NCBI GenBank assembly: GCA_020636835.1
Contig: JACJXC010000006.1
Span: 124,001 to 188,000, forward strand
Direction of reading: 5' to 3'
DNA: 64,000 nucleotides
From: Bacteroidales bacterium
GTDB lineage: Bacteria; Bacteroidota; Bacteroidia; Bacteroidales; Tenuifilaceae
Below the pieces are notes generated by a model, which saw only the letters and a program-made list of their open reading frames with translations, was not told the origin of the DNA and searched no databases. The translations under genes were made by a program, and so were the position numbers. Of this stretch, positions 54,264 through 63,266 are shown piece by piece (the stretch's first letter is position 1; each line of letters begins with the position of its first letter).

Positions 54264-55283
54264 ATGCAAAATCTTGATTGGAAGAACTTACCGTTTGGTT
54301 ACGTAAAAACCGATTATAATGTGCGTTGCACTTTTAAGGATGGCAAATGGGGCAACTTAGAGGTGTCGGAATCGGAGCACATCAATATTCACATGGCAGC
54401 TACTGCGCTGCATTATGGGCAGGAAGCCTTTGAGGGGATGAAGGCCTACCGGGGCAAAGATGGGAAAATCCGTCTTTTCCGTTGGGACGAGAATGCTAAG
54501 CGTATGCAGCACTCTGCCGAGGGCATACTTATGGAGAAGGTTCCGATGGATCTATTCCACGAGGCTGTTGTAAAAGCTGTAAAGTTAAATGAGCGGTTTG
54601 TTCCACCCTATGGAACAGGTGCTTCGTTGTATGTTCGGCCCTTACTCTTTGGCTCTGGAGCCGAGGTGGGTGTGCGTCCTGCAAAAGAGTATATGTTTGT
54701 GGTATTTGTTACCCCTGTGGGACCATACTTTAAGGAGGGTTTCAACCCTGTAAAAATAGCCATTGTACGCGATAGCGATCGTGCTGCACCTCTTGGTACT
54801 GGTACTTTTAAAGTTGGTGGTAACTATGCCGCTAGTTTGCGCGGTGTGGCTAAGGCTCACGACGCTGGTTACGGTTCGCCCTTGTATCTTGATACAAAGG
54901 AAAAACTTTATATTGATGAGATTGGTGCTGCGAACTTCTTTGCAATTAAGGATAATACCTATATAACTCCTAAATCGAGCTCAATTCTGGTATCGATTAC
55001 CAATAAGAGTTTAATTCAGCTGGCTGAAGATTTAGGGTTAAAGGTTGAGCGTCGCCCTGTGGCCGTTGATGAACTCGATACTTTCGAGGAGGTTGGAGCA
55101 TGTGGTACTGCTGCGGTTATTTCTCCAATTGGCGAAATAAACGATATTGATGCTGGCAAAGTTTATAAGTATTGCAAGAATGGGAAGCCAGGCCCCGTAT
55201 CGACCAAACTTTACGAAACCCTTGTGGGAATTCAGTATGGCGAGTTAGAAGATAAACACAACTGGGTAACAATTGTTGAATAG
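54264..55283 (+). CDS. ilvE: Branched-chain amino acid aminotransferase
   Basis: Last step of Val, Leu and Ile synthesis and first step of their breakdown (PLP, class IV). 339 residues: LHYGQEAFEGMKAYRGKDGK, RLFRWDENAKRMQHSAEGIL, YVRPLLFGSGAEVGVRPAKEY, the PLP-lysine region GTFKVGGNYAASLRG, IGAANFFAIKDNTYITPK, ACGTAAVISPIGEI. Type II (eukaryote-like) length. Confidence 0.95.
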   Translation: MQNLDWKNLPFGYVKTDYNVRCTFKDGKWGNLEVSESEHINIHMAATALHYGQEAFEGMKAYRGKDGKIRLFRWDENAKRMQHSAEGILMEKVPMDLFHEAVVKAVKLNERFVPPYGTGASLYVRPLLFGSGAEVGVRPAKEYMFVVFVTPVGPYFKEGFNPVKIAIVRDSDRAAPLGTGTFKVGGNYAASLRGVAKAHDAGYGSPLYLDTKEKLYIDEIGAANFFAIKDNTYITPKSSSILVSITNKSLIQLAEDLGLKVERRPVAVDELDTFEEVGACGTAAVISPIGEINDIDAGKVYKYCKNGKPGPVSTKLYETLVGIQYGELEDKHNWVTIVE

Positions 55284-55303
55284 TTTTTTCTTATAACTTT
55301 TTT

Positions 55304-55335
55304 AAATCCCCCAAGCAGAATGGCTTGGGGGATTT
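55304..55335. terminator. Bidirectional terminator between ilvE and pepT
   Basis: Arms AAATCCCCCAAGC (55304-55316) and GCTTGGGGGATTT (55323-55335), a 13-bp perfect stem with a T-rich tail on both strands, between convergent genes. Confidence 0.85.
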
Positions 55336-55352
55336 TGTTTATGCGTTAGGAT

Positions 55353-56591
55353 TTATTTCGATTCGTACAGTTCCACAATTTTAAGGATAACCTCGGTTGC
55401 TTTAACCATACTCTCCACTGCTACGTACTCGTGTTTTCCGTGGAAATTCTCGCCACCAGCAAAAATATTGGGGCAGGGGAGTCCCATGTACGATAAACGA
55501 GCACCATCGGTACCGCCACGGATTGGTTTAACGTTTGGTTTAACGCCAACCTTCTCCATTGCTTCAATGGCGGTGGAAACTATGTGGTAAACCGGCTCAA
55601 CCTTTTCGCGCATATTGTAGTACTGATCCTTCAGTTCAAGAGTAACCACTCCTTGTCCGTACTTGGTGTTTAGGTATTCTGCAATTCTCTCCATATACGC
55701 CTTGCGCGATTCAAACTTTTTACGGTCGTGGTCGCGGATAATGTACTGGAATGTAGCCTTCTCAACTGAACCATCCATTTTTATAAGGTGATAAAAGCCT
55801 TCATAATCAACCGTGTGCTCTGGACGCTCATGGGCTGGAAGTAAACTGTTGAATTCCTGTGCAACTAGTATTGCGTTGAGCATCTTGTCCTTTGCATAGC
55901 CGGGGTGAATATTTCGTCCTTGTATGGTGATTTTAGCGCCAGCAGCGTTGAAATTCTCGAATTCTAACTCGCCAATAGCTCCGCCATCCATTGTGTAGGC
56001 GTAATCGGCTGCAAAGCGCTTAACGTCGAAATGGTCAACACCACGTCCTACTTCCTCATCGGCAGTAAAGCCAATGCGGATTTTACCATGCTTAAAGTTG
56101 GGGTTTTTCATTATGTACTCAACGGCAGTCATTATTTCAGCAACGCCTGCTTTGTCATCAGCACCTAGTAATGTTGTACCATCGGTTACAATTAGGGTTT
56201 GCCCAACGTAGTTTTTTAGCTCTGGAAAATCCTTCACTGCAAGCACAACATCTTTTTCTTTGTTTAGTACGATGTTTGTCCCATCATAATTCTCCACAAA
56301 CCTTGGTTTAACATCTTTCCCGGGCATGTCGGGAGCAGTATCTACGTGTGCTAGGAATCCGAGTGTGGGAACATTTTTGGTAGTGTTGGCAGGAATTGTA
56401 GCCATTACGTAGCCAAACTCATCAATATTAACATCCTGAACACCTAGTTCTTTTAGTTCTTTAACTAAGAGGTTGGAAAGAACCAATTGCTTTTCGGTGC
56501 TAGGAAATCTGTCGGTTACTGTATCGTCGCTTTGCGTATCAATCTTAACGTACCTTATAAAGCGGTCGATTAGATTATCTTTATTTATCAT
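55353..56591 (-). CDS. pepT: Peptidase T (tripeptidase)
   Basis: Cleaves the N-terminal residue from tripeptides (M20 zinc peptidase). 412 residues: GFLAHVDTAPDMPGKDVKP (metal His and Asp), TTLLGADDKAGVAEIMTAVE, IGFTADEEVGRGVDHFD (catalytic Glu pair), the lid domain, VKPIRGGTDGARLSYMGLP, FAGGENFHGKHEYVAVES. It probably consumes peptides imported by the OPT transporter encoded just upstream on the same strand. Confidence 0.95.
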   Translation of the reverse strand: MINKDNLIDRFIRYVKIDTQSDDTVTDRFPSTEKQLVLSNLLVKELKELGVQDVNIDEFGYVMATIPANTTKNVPTLGFLAHVDTAPDMPGKDVKPRFVENYDGTNIVLNKEKDVVLAVKDFPELKNYVGQTLIVTDGTTLLGADDKAGVAEIMTAVEYIMKNPNFKHGKIRIGFTADEEVGRGVDHFDVKRFAADYAYTMDGGAIGELEFENFNAAGAKITIQGRNIHPGYAKDKMLNAILVAQEFNSLLPAHERPEHTVDYEGFYHLIKMDGSVEKATFQYIIRDHDRKKFESRKAYMERIAEYLNTKYGQGVVTLELKDQYYNMREKVEPVYHIVSTAIEAMEKVGVKPNVKPIRGGTDGARLSYMGLPCPNIFAGGENFHGKHEYVAVESMVKATEVILKIVELYESK

Positions 56592-56626
56592 ACTTTTAAA
56601 AGTTATAAAGTTATAAAGTAGAAAGG

Positions 56627-56665
56627 TAAAAGTTAAGAGAAATGTTCAGTATCCCTTAACTTTTA
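56627..56665 (-). terminator. Possible terminator of the OPT gene
   Basis: Arms TAAAAGTTAAG (56627-56637) and CTTAACTTTTA (56655-56665), 14 bases past the stop of the OPT gene (56680). The stem is AT-rich with a 17-base loop, so weak. Confidence 0.35.
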
Positions 56666-56679
56666 ACTTGGTGTTTGTA

Positions 56680-58671
56680 CTATTCTTCGGCCTCGGGTTT
56701 TGCCCTCAAACTTTCCCAAATCATATATCCGCAAAGTATTAGGAACATTGCGAATCCAATTATTTCGGCGGAGTGCGATTCGAACCATTCGGCATTTACA
56801 AAGTTAATTCCTCCAAATTTAAGTACAGCACTTATTACGCCCATTAATGCACCACCGGCAATGAATCCCGATGCAATTAAAGTTCCGCGCTCCTTGCGTG
56901 CTTGATTAACTTTAGCGTCTTTTGAACGAGTTCCAACTATGTGGGCAACAATACCGCCAATTAGCAATGGCGTGTTAAGTTGAAGTGGAATAAACATACC
57001 CAAGGAGAAAGCCAACGCAGGAACTCCAATCATAGTTAGAATAAGCGAAAGGAAGGCACCTGCTCCGTACAGTAACCATGGGGCAGGCTTGCCACTCATC
57101 ATTGGTTCAATAACGGCAGCCATGGCGTTTGCCTGTGGGGCAACCAAAGCGCCTTCGCCTGTAAATCCGTAAGTTTTATTAAGGATGATGATTACACCAC
57201 CTACAGTAGCAGCCGATACAAGTGTTCCTAAAAATTTCCAGGTCTGCTGCTTGTATGGCGATGTACCCAGCCAGTATCCAATTTTTAGGTCGGTTATAAA
57301 GCCTCCGGCCATGGATAGAGCGGTACACACAACACCCCCAATTATTAATGCGGCAACCATTCCCGATGTTCCCGATAATCCTATTGATGCAAGGATAAGC
57401 GATGCTATAATAAGGGTCATAAGGGTCATTCCCGATACTGGATTTGTACCAACAATGGCAATTGCATTTGCGGCAACGGTGGTGAAAAGGAATGCAATAA
57501 CCATTACAATACCAAGTCCAACCAATGCATGTGTAAGGTTATGAACAACTCCAAATTGGAAGAATACAAAAAGTAGAACAGCAGTTAGCATAATACCAAT
57601 TGCGATGATTGCCATAGGTATATCTCTACGAGTGCGGAGCTCTTCCTTTGCAATATTTTTATTTCCTCCTGTTAACTCCGATACGGCTAGTCCAAATGCT
57701 TTCTTGATGATAGAGCTAGAGCGAATTATGCCAATAATACCGGCCATTGCAATACCTCCAATACCAATTGGACGAACGTAAGCGGTGAAGATTTGCTCAG
57801 CGCTCATGTTTCCAACAACATCGGTAATATTACTTCCAACGGCCTCGGTTAAACCTGGGGCAAAGTAATTTATGATTGGAATAATTACAAACCAACCTAC
57901 AAACGAGCCTGCTGCAATAATTGCGGTATATTTAAGACCAATGATGTACCCTAAGCCCATAACAGCAGCGCCAACGTTGATTTTGAAAACGAGTTTTGCT
58001 TTATCGGCAATGGCCTCGCCAATTGGAATTACACGGGTTGTAACCACCTCGCTCCACCAGCCAAATGTGGCAATTATAAAATCGTAAATACCTCCAATTA
58101 ATCCGCTAACTAGTAGTAGTCGTGCCTGGGAGCCACCCTTTTCGCCCGATACTAGAACCTCTGTGGTTGCAGTGGCCTCGGGGAATGGATATTTTCCGTG
58201 CATATCGGAAACAAAGTATTTGCGGAATGGAATTAGGAATAGAATACCTAGAATTCCACCGAATAGCGATGCAAGGAATACCTTGTAAAATTCTGCATCG
58301 AGGTTAAGGATGTAAAGTGCAGGTAGTGTGAAGATTGCACCTGCAACAATAACTCCTGAACTGGCTCCAATGGATTGAATAATAACATTCTCGCCCAGTG
58401 CGCCTTTGCGCTTAGTTACTGTAGATAAACCTACTGCAATAATTGCAATTGGAATGGCGGCCTCAAATACCTGTCCAATTTTTAATCCGAGGTAAGCGGC
58501 AGCGGCCGAGAATACTACAGCCATAACCAATCCCCATAAAACGCTCCATGTGGTTACTTCAGGAACAATTCTGGTTGGGGACATCACGGGTTGGTACTCT
58601 TCGCCCTCCTTTAGCTCTGTGTAAGCATTCTCCGGAAGACCTTTAATCTTTTCAACGGTTTCGTGCGACAT
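56680..58671 (-). CDS. OPT-family oligopeptide transporter
   Basis: 663 residues with about 14-16 TM helices, the OPT superfamily. Landmarks: TWSVLWGLVMAVVFSAAAAY, LGLKIGQVFEAAIPIAIIAV, NVIIQSIGASSGVIVAGAIF, PEATATTEVLVSGEKGGSQA, TDLKIGYWLGTSPYKQQTWK and PALAFSLGMFIPLQLNTPLL. It imports small peptides (or metal chelates in some OPT branches) by proton symport. It sits just upstream of pepT. Confidence 0.92.
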   Translation of the reverse strand: MSHETVEKIKGLPENAYTELKEGEEYQPVMSPTRIVPEVTTWSVLWGLVMAVVFSAAAAYLGLKIGQVFEAAIPIAIIAVGLSTVTKRKGALGENVIIQSIGASSGVIVAGAIFTLPALYILNLDAEFYKVFLASLFGGILGILFLIPFRKYFVSDMHGKYPFPEATATTEVLVSGEKGGSQARLLLVSGLIGGIYDFIIATFGWWSEVVTTRVIPIGEAIADKAKLVFKINVGAAVMGLGYIIGLKYTAIIAAGSFVGWFVIIPIINYFAPGLTEAVGSNITDVVGNMSAEQIFTAYVRPIGIGGIAMAGIIGIIRSSSIIKKAFGLAVSELTGGNKNIAKEELRTRRDIPMAIIAIGIMLTAVLLFVFFQFGVVHNLTHALVGLGIVMVIAFLFTTVAANAIAIVGTNPVSGMTLMTLIIASLILASIGLSGTSGMVAALIIGGVVCTALSMAGGFITDLKIGYWLGTSPYKQQTWKFLGTLVSAATVGGVIIILNKTYGFTGEGALVAPQANAMAAVIEPMMSGKPAPWLLYGAGAFLSLILTMIGVPALAFSLGMFIPLQLNTPLLIGGIVAHIVGTRSKDAKVNQARKERGTLIASGFIAGGALMGVISAVLKFGGINFVNAEWFESHSAEIIGFAMFLILCGYMIWESLRAKPEAEE

Positions 58672-58728
58672 TTTAAGTTAGGTTTTAAGTTATTTGTTTC
58701 TCGATTTGGTTTTTAAAATTCTGAAAGC

Positions 58729-58736
58729 CAAACCTA
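58729..58736 (-). promoter_or_regulatory. OPT-gene promoter, -7 box
   Basis: The minus strand reads TAGGTTTG, matching TAnnTTTG, about 58 bases before the ATG. No -33 TTTG at standard spacing was seen. Confidence 0.4.
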
Positions 58737-58801
58737 CAAATTTTTGCTCAAAACGTAACTGATTTTTCATAAAATGGATGCTTTGTGAATAACTTGGGTG
58801 G

Positions 58802-58889
58802 AATAAGCCCAATGGGATTAAAACAAAAACAATGGGCATCGCCGATTGAGATGAAACTTATTCCATTAAGCCCTGTAAGGGCGAAAGAT
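58802..58889. repeat. Repeat copy A, left of the toxin-antitoxin pair
   Basis: About 88 bases align almost gap-free with 59598-59686. Shared blocks are AATAAG, CAATgGGCATcGCC (small letters vary), ATTGAGaTGAAAC, TATTCcATTAA and CCCTGtaAGGGcGAAAGAT. The last block can form a CCCT/AGGG hairpin. The rest of the 331-base gap (58672-59002) holds only the OPT promoter. Confidence 0.65.
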
Positions 58890-59002
58890 AGTTACGATGT
58901 ATAGGAAGAAACAGGCTTTTTCCCTTATCTCATTTTTATTGTGTTGTAACCCGCAGAATATAATTTCATTACCAGTATGATCCAAAAAGGCCTTTGTAGA
59001 AG

Positions 59003-59302
59003 TTATCCTTTCATTTTCGCAGGATTCTGCCTGGTGTCAAAAATATCTGTAATGTAAATATAGTCAGATGTAAGCTTGTAAATTATCTTGTAATTCCCTA
59101 CAATAAGTCTTCTATGTTCTAACCCTAGATGTTCTAATAAATATTCCTTTTGACCCAAATGTGGTTGCTCTTTAAGTGTATCTGCTGCATCAAGAATGCT
59201 GTCTCTGATTTCAATTAATTTCTCATGAGTTACTTTATGTACAATAAATTCAAGTGCCTCATTAAGACTGATTAATGATTGTTCTGTATAAACTAACTTC
59301 AT
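59003..59302 (-). CDS. RelE/ParE-family toxin
   Basis: 99 residues of the RelE/ParE fold: MKLVYTEQSLISLNEALEFI, LREQ-like LKEQPHLGQKEYLLEHL, EHRRLIVGNYKIIYKLTSDY and YITDIFDTRQNP at the C-terminus. It follows the antitoxin by 2 bases. The C-terminal DTRQNP ending matches ParE-type proteins, so the target may be gyrase or the ribosome. Confidence 0.88.
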   Translation of the reverse strand: MKLVYTEQSLISLNEALEFIVHKVTHEKLIEIRDSILDAADTLKEQPHLGQKEYLLEHLGLEHRRLIVGNYKIIYKLTSDYIYITDIFDTRQNPAKMKG

Positions 59303-59304
59303 TA

Positions 59305-59526
59305 TTAACCTAGAGGTTCGGTTTTCTTTTCAACTTCCTCTCTAGTGAAATACCTTCCAGAATGAATATCTTCTTCTGATTTTTTAGCTCTATTTACTAG
59401 TTTCGATTTTAAAGTTACTTCATCGTTAAGAAAGGAACGAAGTTTTTCGAACAGTTCATCAATAATCTTTTCATCTGCTTTTGCTAGATGATTGTGTATG
59501 TAGTCTCTTTTTTCGATAATATTCAT
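59305..59526 (-). CDS. Antitoxin of the RelE/ParE module
   Basis: 73 residues, highly charged, no recognised DNA-binding fold but with the helical pattern usual for the antitoxin of ParE-type pairs (NHLAKADEKIIDELFEKLRS, then a C-terminal tail RYFTREEVEKKTEP to wrap the toxin). It is the first gene of the pair. Confidence 0.72.
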   Translation of the reverse strand: MNIIEKRDYIHNHLAKADEKIIDELFEKLRSFLNDEVTLKSKLVNRAKKSEEDIHSGRYFTREEVEKKTEPLG

Positions 59527-59597
59527 AGTAACAGTTTTACCTCATCAAATTTAACGACTTTTTCCTTGGTTTTGTTTTGTTTACGGCATATTTTTTA

Positions 59598-59686
59598 AAT
59601 AAGACCAACGGACAATAAGCAAAAGCAATAGGCATAGCCTATTGAGGTGAAACGGTATTCAATTAAACCCTGAAAGGGTGAAAGAT
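59598..59686. repeat. Repeat copy B, right of the toxin-antitoxin pair
   Basis: The second copy, in the same orientation as 58802-58889. It includes CCCTGAAAGGGTGAAAGAT and an ATAGGCATAGCCTAT palindrome in place of the other copy's ATGGGCATCGCCGAT. It lies 22 bases before the next gene's stop codon. Confidence 0.65.
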
Positions 59687-59708
59687 TTTTAGATGTGCAG
59701 AATAAGGA

Positions 59709-61001
59709 TTAATTCAGTTTTAATTCACTATTCAGTGTGAAAAAACTATTTAAGTTTTCTTGGACTTCCTGTAGGTTAAACTCGTTGGGGTTCCAAATCT
59801 CATCGTCTCCCAAGTCTAACCATTCTTTTGTTTCTTCATATTCGGGGTGAGAAGAATCGGCAAGAATTGCTTTCATATTTTCAAATCCGGGGGAGCCGCC
59901 ACAGTCTTCGGGTGGGCATTGCCCTTTACCGTCGATACACACGGGCTGATTAATTTCTTCGGATAAAATTTTTTCCAAGGTGATTGTGTGTTTCCAATCG
60001 TCGCCGAAATCGTAGATATAGGTGAACTTTTCACCCTCCTTTTTAAAGATGTCCGATAACATCGTATCAGTCGATTCTAAGGCTTCGCCTGTTTCAAAGT
60101 CATCTTCGCTAATTTGTTTAATTATGGGATATGAACCCCAGCCCTTAGGCGAAAATTGATACATATGGAAGTGAGACCATCCGAATACATCCTGAATAAT
60201 AAAATGGAAAAAAGTAAAACTGTAATGCGATGGAACTATTACCTTACGCCATACAGGAGGATGGGAGATATTCTCGATTTGAATTTTAAATTGGAAACCT
60301 CGACTTTTAACCTTAAGAAGATTCTTAATGATCTCTTCGCTGTATTGATCTGCGTTTTCAAAAATATCATCACCGATAATATCGTCAAAAATGCTATGAT
60401 TCAAATCGTCATCTTCGTTCTCTTCCATGTCAGGACTATCCAAGAATATATAGTTTCCTTTCCCGGCAGTGCGTTCAAGTTGCTGTACAATTTCTGCGGT
60501 TTGGGCATTTGTATCGTATGGGCCTCTTATGTAGGCGGGTTTTCCTTCTATTCCGCAGTTAATTTCAACTAGTTCAACGTTATCGTCGTCGTTCTCTAGG
60601 ATGAACTGTGCTACTGAGGTAAAATCGGGGTGAGGCTTGAAACCGTACTCGTCGGCAAACTCAACACCCGCGAAAACAATATTGTGAATTTGAACGTATG
60701 TGTCGGGTTTTAAATCCAATTCATCGCTTATTTCATTTAAAATATCTCTGTATTCAAATTCTGGGATATTAAACCAGTAGTTGGAGTCCTTAACGCCAAG
60801 GCATTTCAAATCGACAAGGTATATTCCAAAAGTTATGTTGCCATTACTATGCTTTCGGGCTACTAGGGCGTTGGCAATTCCTATTTTATCCCAGTTTTTA
60901 TTAACCCAGCATTCGTAAATGGGCAGAGTCCGGGCTTTTTGTCTGATATATTTTTCGGGGCTAAGTATCGGGGCTGCGTTTGTTGTTTTCTTCTTTGCCA
61001 T
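59709..61001 (-). CDS. Plasmid pRiA4b ORF-3-like domain protein
   Basis: 430 residues in two halves. The N-terminal half (about 1-185) is an unrecognised domain: LPIYECWVNKNWDKIGIANA, IYLVDLKCLGVKDSNYW. The C-terminal half carries the pRiA4b ORF-3 domain found with IS1096-type elements: FQFKIQIENISHPPVWRKVI, FHFIIQDVFGWSHFHMYQF, FTYIYDFGDDWKHTITLE, PPEDCGGSPGFENMKAI. It lies beside the repeat-bracketed toxin-antitoxin pair. Function unknown. Confidence 0.82.
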   Translation of the reverse strand: MAKKKTTNAAPILSPEKYIRQKARTLPIYECWVNKNWDKIGIANALVARKHSNGNITFGIYLVDLKCLGVKDSNYWFNIPEFEYRDILNEISDELDLKPDTYVQIHNIVFAGVEFADEYGFKPHPDFTSVAQFILENDDDNVELVEINCGIEGKPAYIRGPYDTNAQTAEIVQQLERTAGKGNYIFLDSPDMEENEDDDLNHSIFDDIIGDDIFENADQYSEEIIKNLLKVKSRGFQFKIQIENISHPPVWRKVIVPSHYSFTFFHFIIQDVFGWSHFHMYQFSPKGWGSYPIIKQISEDDFETGEALESTDTMLSDIFKKEGEKFTYIYDFGDDWKHTITLEKILSEEINQPVCIDGKGQCPPEDCGGSPGFENMKAILADSSHPEYEETKEWLDLGDDEIWNPNEFNLQEVQENLNSFFTLNSELKLN

Positions 61002-61075
61002 TGTTGTTTTTTTAGAAAGTTCAAAGGTATTACTTTTCTGCTTTTTTATTGATGAACAGTTTATCAGTTTTCGAT

Positions 61076-61888
61076 TTATTTCAACATAATAAACCCTCCA
61101 AACCGCCCTCTATCGCCAGCGCGAGCCGAGAAAAATTCGGAATTATTGCACTTTGTGCAAACTTTGGCTACTTCAATATTCTCGGGTTTTACACCCTGTT
61201 CAATTAGCGTACTAATGTTTGCCTCCCAAAGGTTGAATACTGGCTTTGTGTATTTGGGGTTTTGAATAAGAAGTTTATCGGAATTGATAAACGATTCCTT
61301 TACTTGTTCTGCCACTTCAGGTCCAATCTCGTAGCAGCACGGTCCAATAGATGGTCCAATACCTACAATAATATCTTTGGGATTAGAGTTGTATCGTTTC
61401 TTATATGATTTTATTACTTCGCCAGCAATTTTTGCCACTGTTCCTTTCCAACCAGCGTGAGCGCAGGCAATAACATTCTTTTTTGGGTCGTAGAAAAGGA
61501 TTGGAACACAATCGGCCGCCTGCGCAACTATGCAAATGTTGGAATGATGCGTAATCATTGCATCGGAGTAGGGTAGGGACGATGCTCTGTTGAAGGCACC
61601 CAGCCCTCGTTTTTCAGGACTAATGAACTCTACAATGTTGCCGTGTACTTGCTCCGCAAATACATACGAATCGGGTTTAAAGTTGAATTGTGCTGCAAGA
61701 ATTTCTCGGTTTACGTTAACACCTGCTTCATCTAGGTATTCGTTCATTCCAATTGTAAATCTATTACTTCCGTTATGATTTCGGGTCGAAATGAAATGGG
61801 TTATTCTGTCCGAAAACTTGCTTAAGTTCTCGAATTGGTAGTATGGAGTAGGAGCATCAACGTAAATCATAAATGAAATTTGATGCAA
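61076..61888 (-). CDS. pgeF: YfiH/laccase-domain purine nucleoside phosphorylase
   Basis: 270 residues of the multicopper-like YfiH family, now known to be a zinc purine nucleoside phosphorylase/deaminase linked to peptidoglycan editing. Metal residues: FAEQVHGNIVEF (His), QAADCVPILFYDPKKNVIACAHAGWKGT (Cys, His), GIGPSIGPCCYEIG. It ends FFSARAGDRGRFGGFIML. Confidence 0.92.
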   Translation of the reverse strand: MHQISFMIYVDAPTPYYQFENLSKFSDRITHFISTRNHNGSNRFTIGMNEYLDEAGVNVNREILAAQFNFKPDSYVFAEQVHGNIVEFISPEKRGLGAFNRASSLPYSDAMITHHSNICIVAQAADCVPILFYDPKKNVIACAHAGWKGTVAKIAGEVIKSYKKRYNSNPKDIIVGIGPSIGPCCYEIGPEVAEQVKESFINSDKLLIQNPKYTKPVFNLWEANISTLIEQGVKPENIEVAKVCTKCNNSEFFSARAGDRGRFGGFIMLK

Positions 61889-61934
61889 AAGAAAGCCAAA
61901 TTTCTAAATAAGCAAATTGAAATTTATTTGTTCT

Positions 61935-62690
61935 TCACCTTTCCAACCACTCCTTAAACCCCGATACGCGTTCGCGACTTACAATTATATCTTCGTCTGT
62001 TTTTACGGTTGGAACAATTTTTAGGCGACTGTTGGAGTAGGCCACTATATCGCGAATGGAGTTTATGCCAATAATACAAGCGCGATTAACGCGGTAAAAT
62101 TCCGATGGATCTACAACCAGTTCAATTTGGTCGAGTGTTTGGTCTATGGAGTAGTCGCGCCCCTCGGTGTTGCGTATGAATGTTGATTTTTCCATACTAT
62201 GGAAAAAGGCTATATCGCTGCAGTTAATCATCTTAAGGTGCTCGCCAACCTTGACCAAAAACCTCGATTTATAGCTGTTGCTCAACTGATTTATTAGGGT
62301 TGTAATTTGGCTTAAATCAATGGTTGTAGAAGTGTTTCTTGTGTTTTCAAATTTATCGATAGCCGATTTTAGTTCATTCTCATTCACTGGCTTAAGCAGA
62401 TAATCAATACTGTTAACCTTGAATGCTTTAAGCGCATACTCGTTATATGCAGTGGTGAATATTACCGGGAAATCGATTTTCACCTGCTCAAAAATCTCGA
62501 AGCTGATACCATCGGCCAGCTGAATATCAAAAAAGGCAAGCTGAGGATGCGGGTTCTGCTTTAGCCATTTAACTGCCGATGATACAGAATCAAACACTGC
62601 AAGTAAATTGTAATCGGGTCGGATGCAATTGATCATTTTGGCAAGTCTGTCGGCCGTTAAGTGCTCGTCTTCTACAATTAAATACTTCAT
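61935..62690 (-). CDS. LytTR-family response regulator
   Basis: 251 residues: a receiver domain (MKYLIVEDEHLTADRLAKMI; phosphoacceptor Asp in QLAFFDIQLADGISFEIFEQ; FKVNSIDYLLKPVNENEL) and a LytTR DNA-binding domain (about 145-250: LVKVGEHLKMINCSDIAFFH, FYRVNRACIIGINSIRDIVA). It pairs with the LytS-type kinase encoded upstream in the same operon. Confidence 0.93.
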   Translation of the reverse strand: MKYLIVEDEHLTADRLAKMINCIRPDYNLLAVFDSVSSAVKWLKQNPHPQLAFFDIQLADGISFEIFEQVKIDFPVIFTTAYNEYALKAFKVNSIDYLLKPVNENELKSAIDKFENTRNTSTTIDLSQITTLINQLSNSYKSRFLVKVGEHLKMINCSDIAFFHSMEKSTFIRNTEGRDYSIDQTLDQIELVVDPSEFYRVNRACIIGINSIRDIVAYSNSRLKIVPTVKTDEDIIVSRERVSGFKEWLER

Positions 62691-62705
62691 CGGTTAGAAC
62701 TATTT

Positions 62706-63263
62706 TTAAATTAATTCTGGAATTAGTTTCTTAGTGTTTTTCTTGTAATTTGAATACTCATCTCCAAATTCTGCGTGTAGAATTTCCTCTTCAACCTTAA
62801 TTCTGTAAAGAATTGCTAGAAGCATTGGAATTGTAATAATCAAAATAGAAATATAGCTATTCATACTAACCGAGAACCCAACCATTATAAGCAAGAGTCC
62901 AAAATAACTGGGGTGACGAACATCCTTGTAAACCCCATTAGTTTTGAGTTTATGGTTGTTTGCAATGGCAACATTAACTGTAAAAGCACTACTTAGTTGA
63001 ATGATTGAAATCCAACGAATAATTGCTCCTGAAAGAATTATCATAACGCCCAAAATAGCAATTGCATAATTAATAAGAGCCCAGGTTCTGTAGTTGGCAA
63101 GCATAAAGCCAAACGTAAAACAAAGGGTAATTATTACCCATAGCAAAACTAGTGAACCTTTATCGTTTTGACGTTTCCGTTCGATTCTCTTCGAGCGCTT
63201 TACAAGCATCAGTAGAAATTCCGAAACGAAGAAAAGCACCGAAAGTAGTATTAAATACTTCAT
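62706..63263 (-). CDS. Isoprenylcysteine carboxyl methyltransferase-like membrane protein
   Basis: 185 residues with about five TM helices. The C-terminal ICMT/PEMT-type motif shows TNGVYKDVRHPSYFGLLLIM and EEEILHAEFGDEYSNYKKNT (SAM-binding RHPxY and E-x-E). It lies between the LytS-type kinase (3-base gap) and the LytTR regulator (15-base gap), so all three are translated together. The substrate in bacteria is unknown. Confidence 0.87.
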   Translation of the reverse strand: MKYLILLSVLFFVSEFLLMLVKRSKRIERKRQNDKGSLVLLWVIITLCFTFGFMLANYRTWALINYAIAILGVMIILSGAIIRWISIIQLSSAFTVNVAIANNHKLKTNGVYKDVRHPSYFGLLLIMVGFSVSMNSYISILIITIPMLLAILYRIKVEEEILHAEFGDEYSNYKKNTKKLIPELI

Positions 63264-63266
63264 TTT

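Noticed and set aside
60156..60572. A 138-residue ORF antisense to the pRiA4b ORF-3-like gene
   Set aside because: It is the complement of a well-supported gene and shows no family motif.
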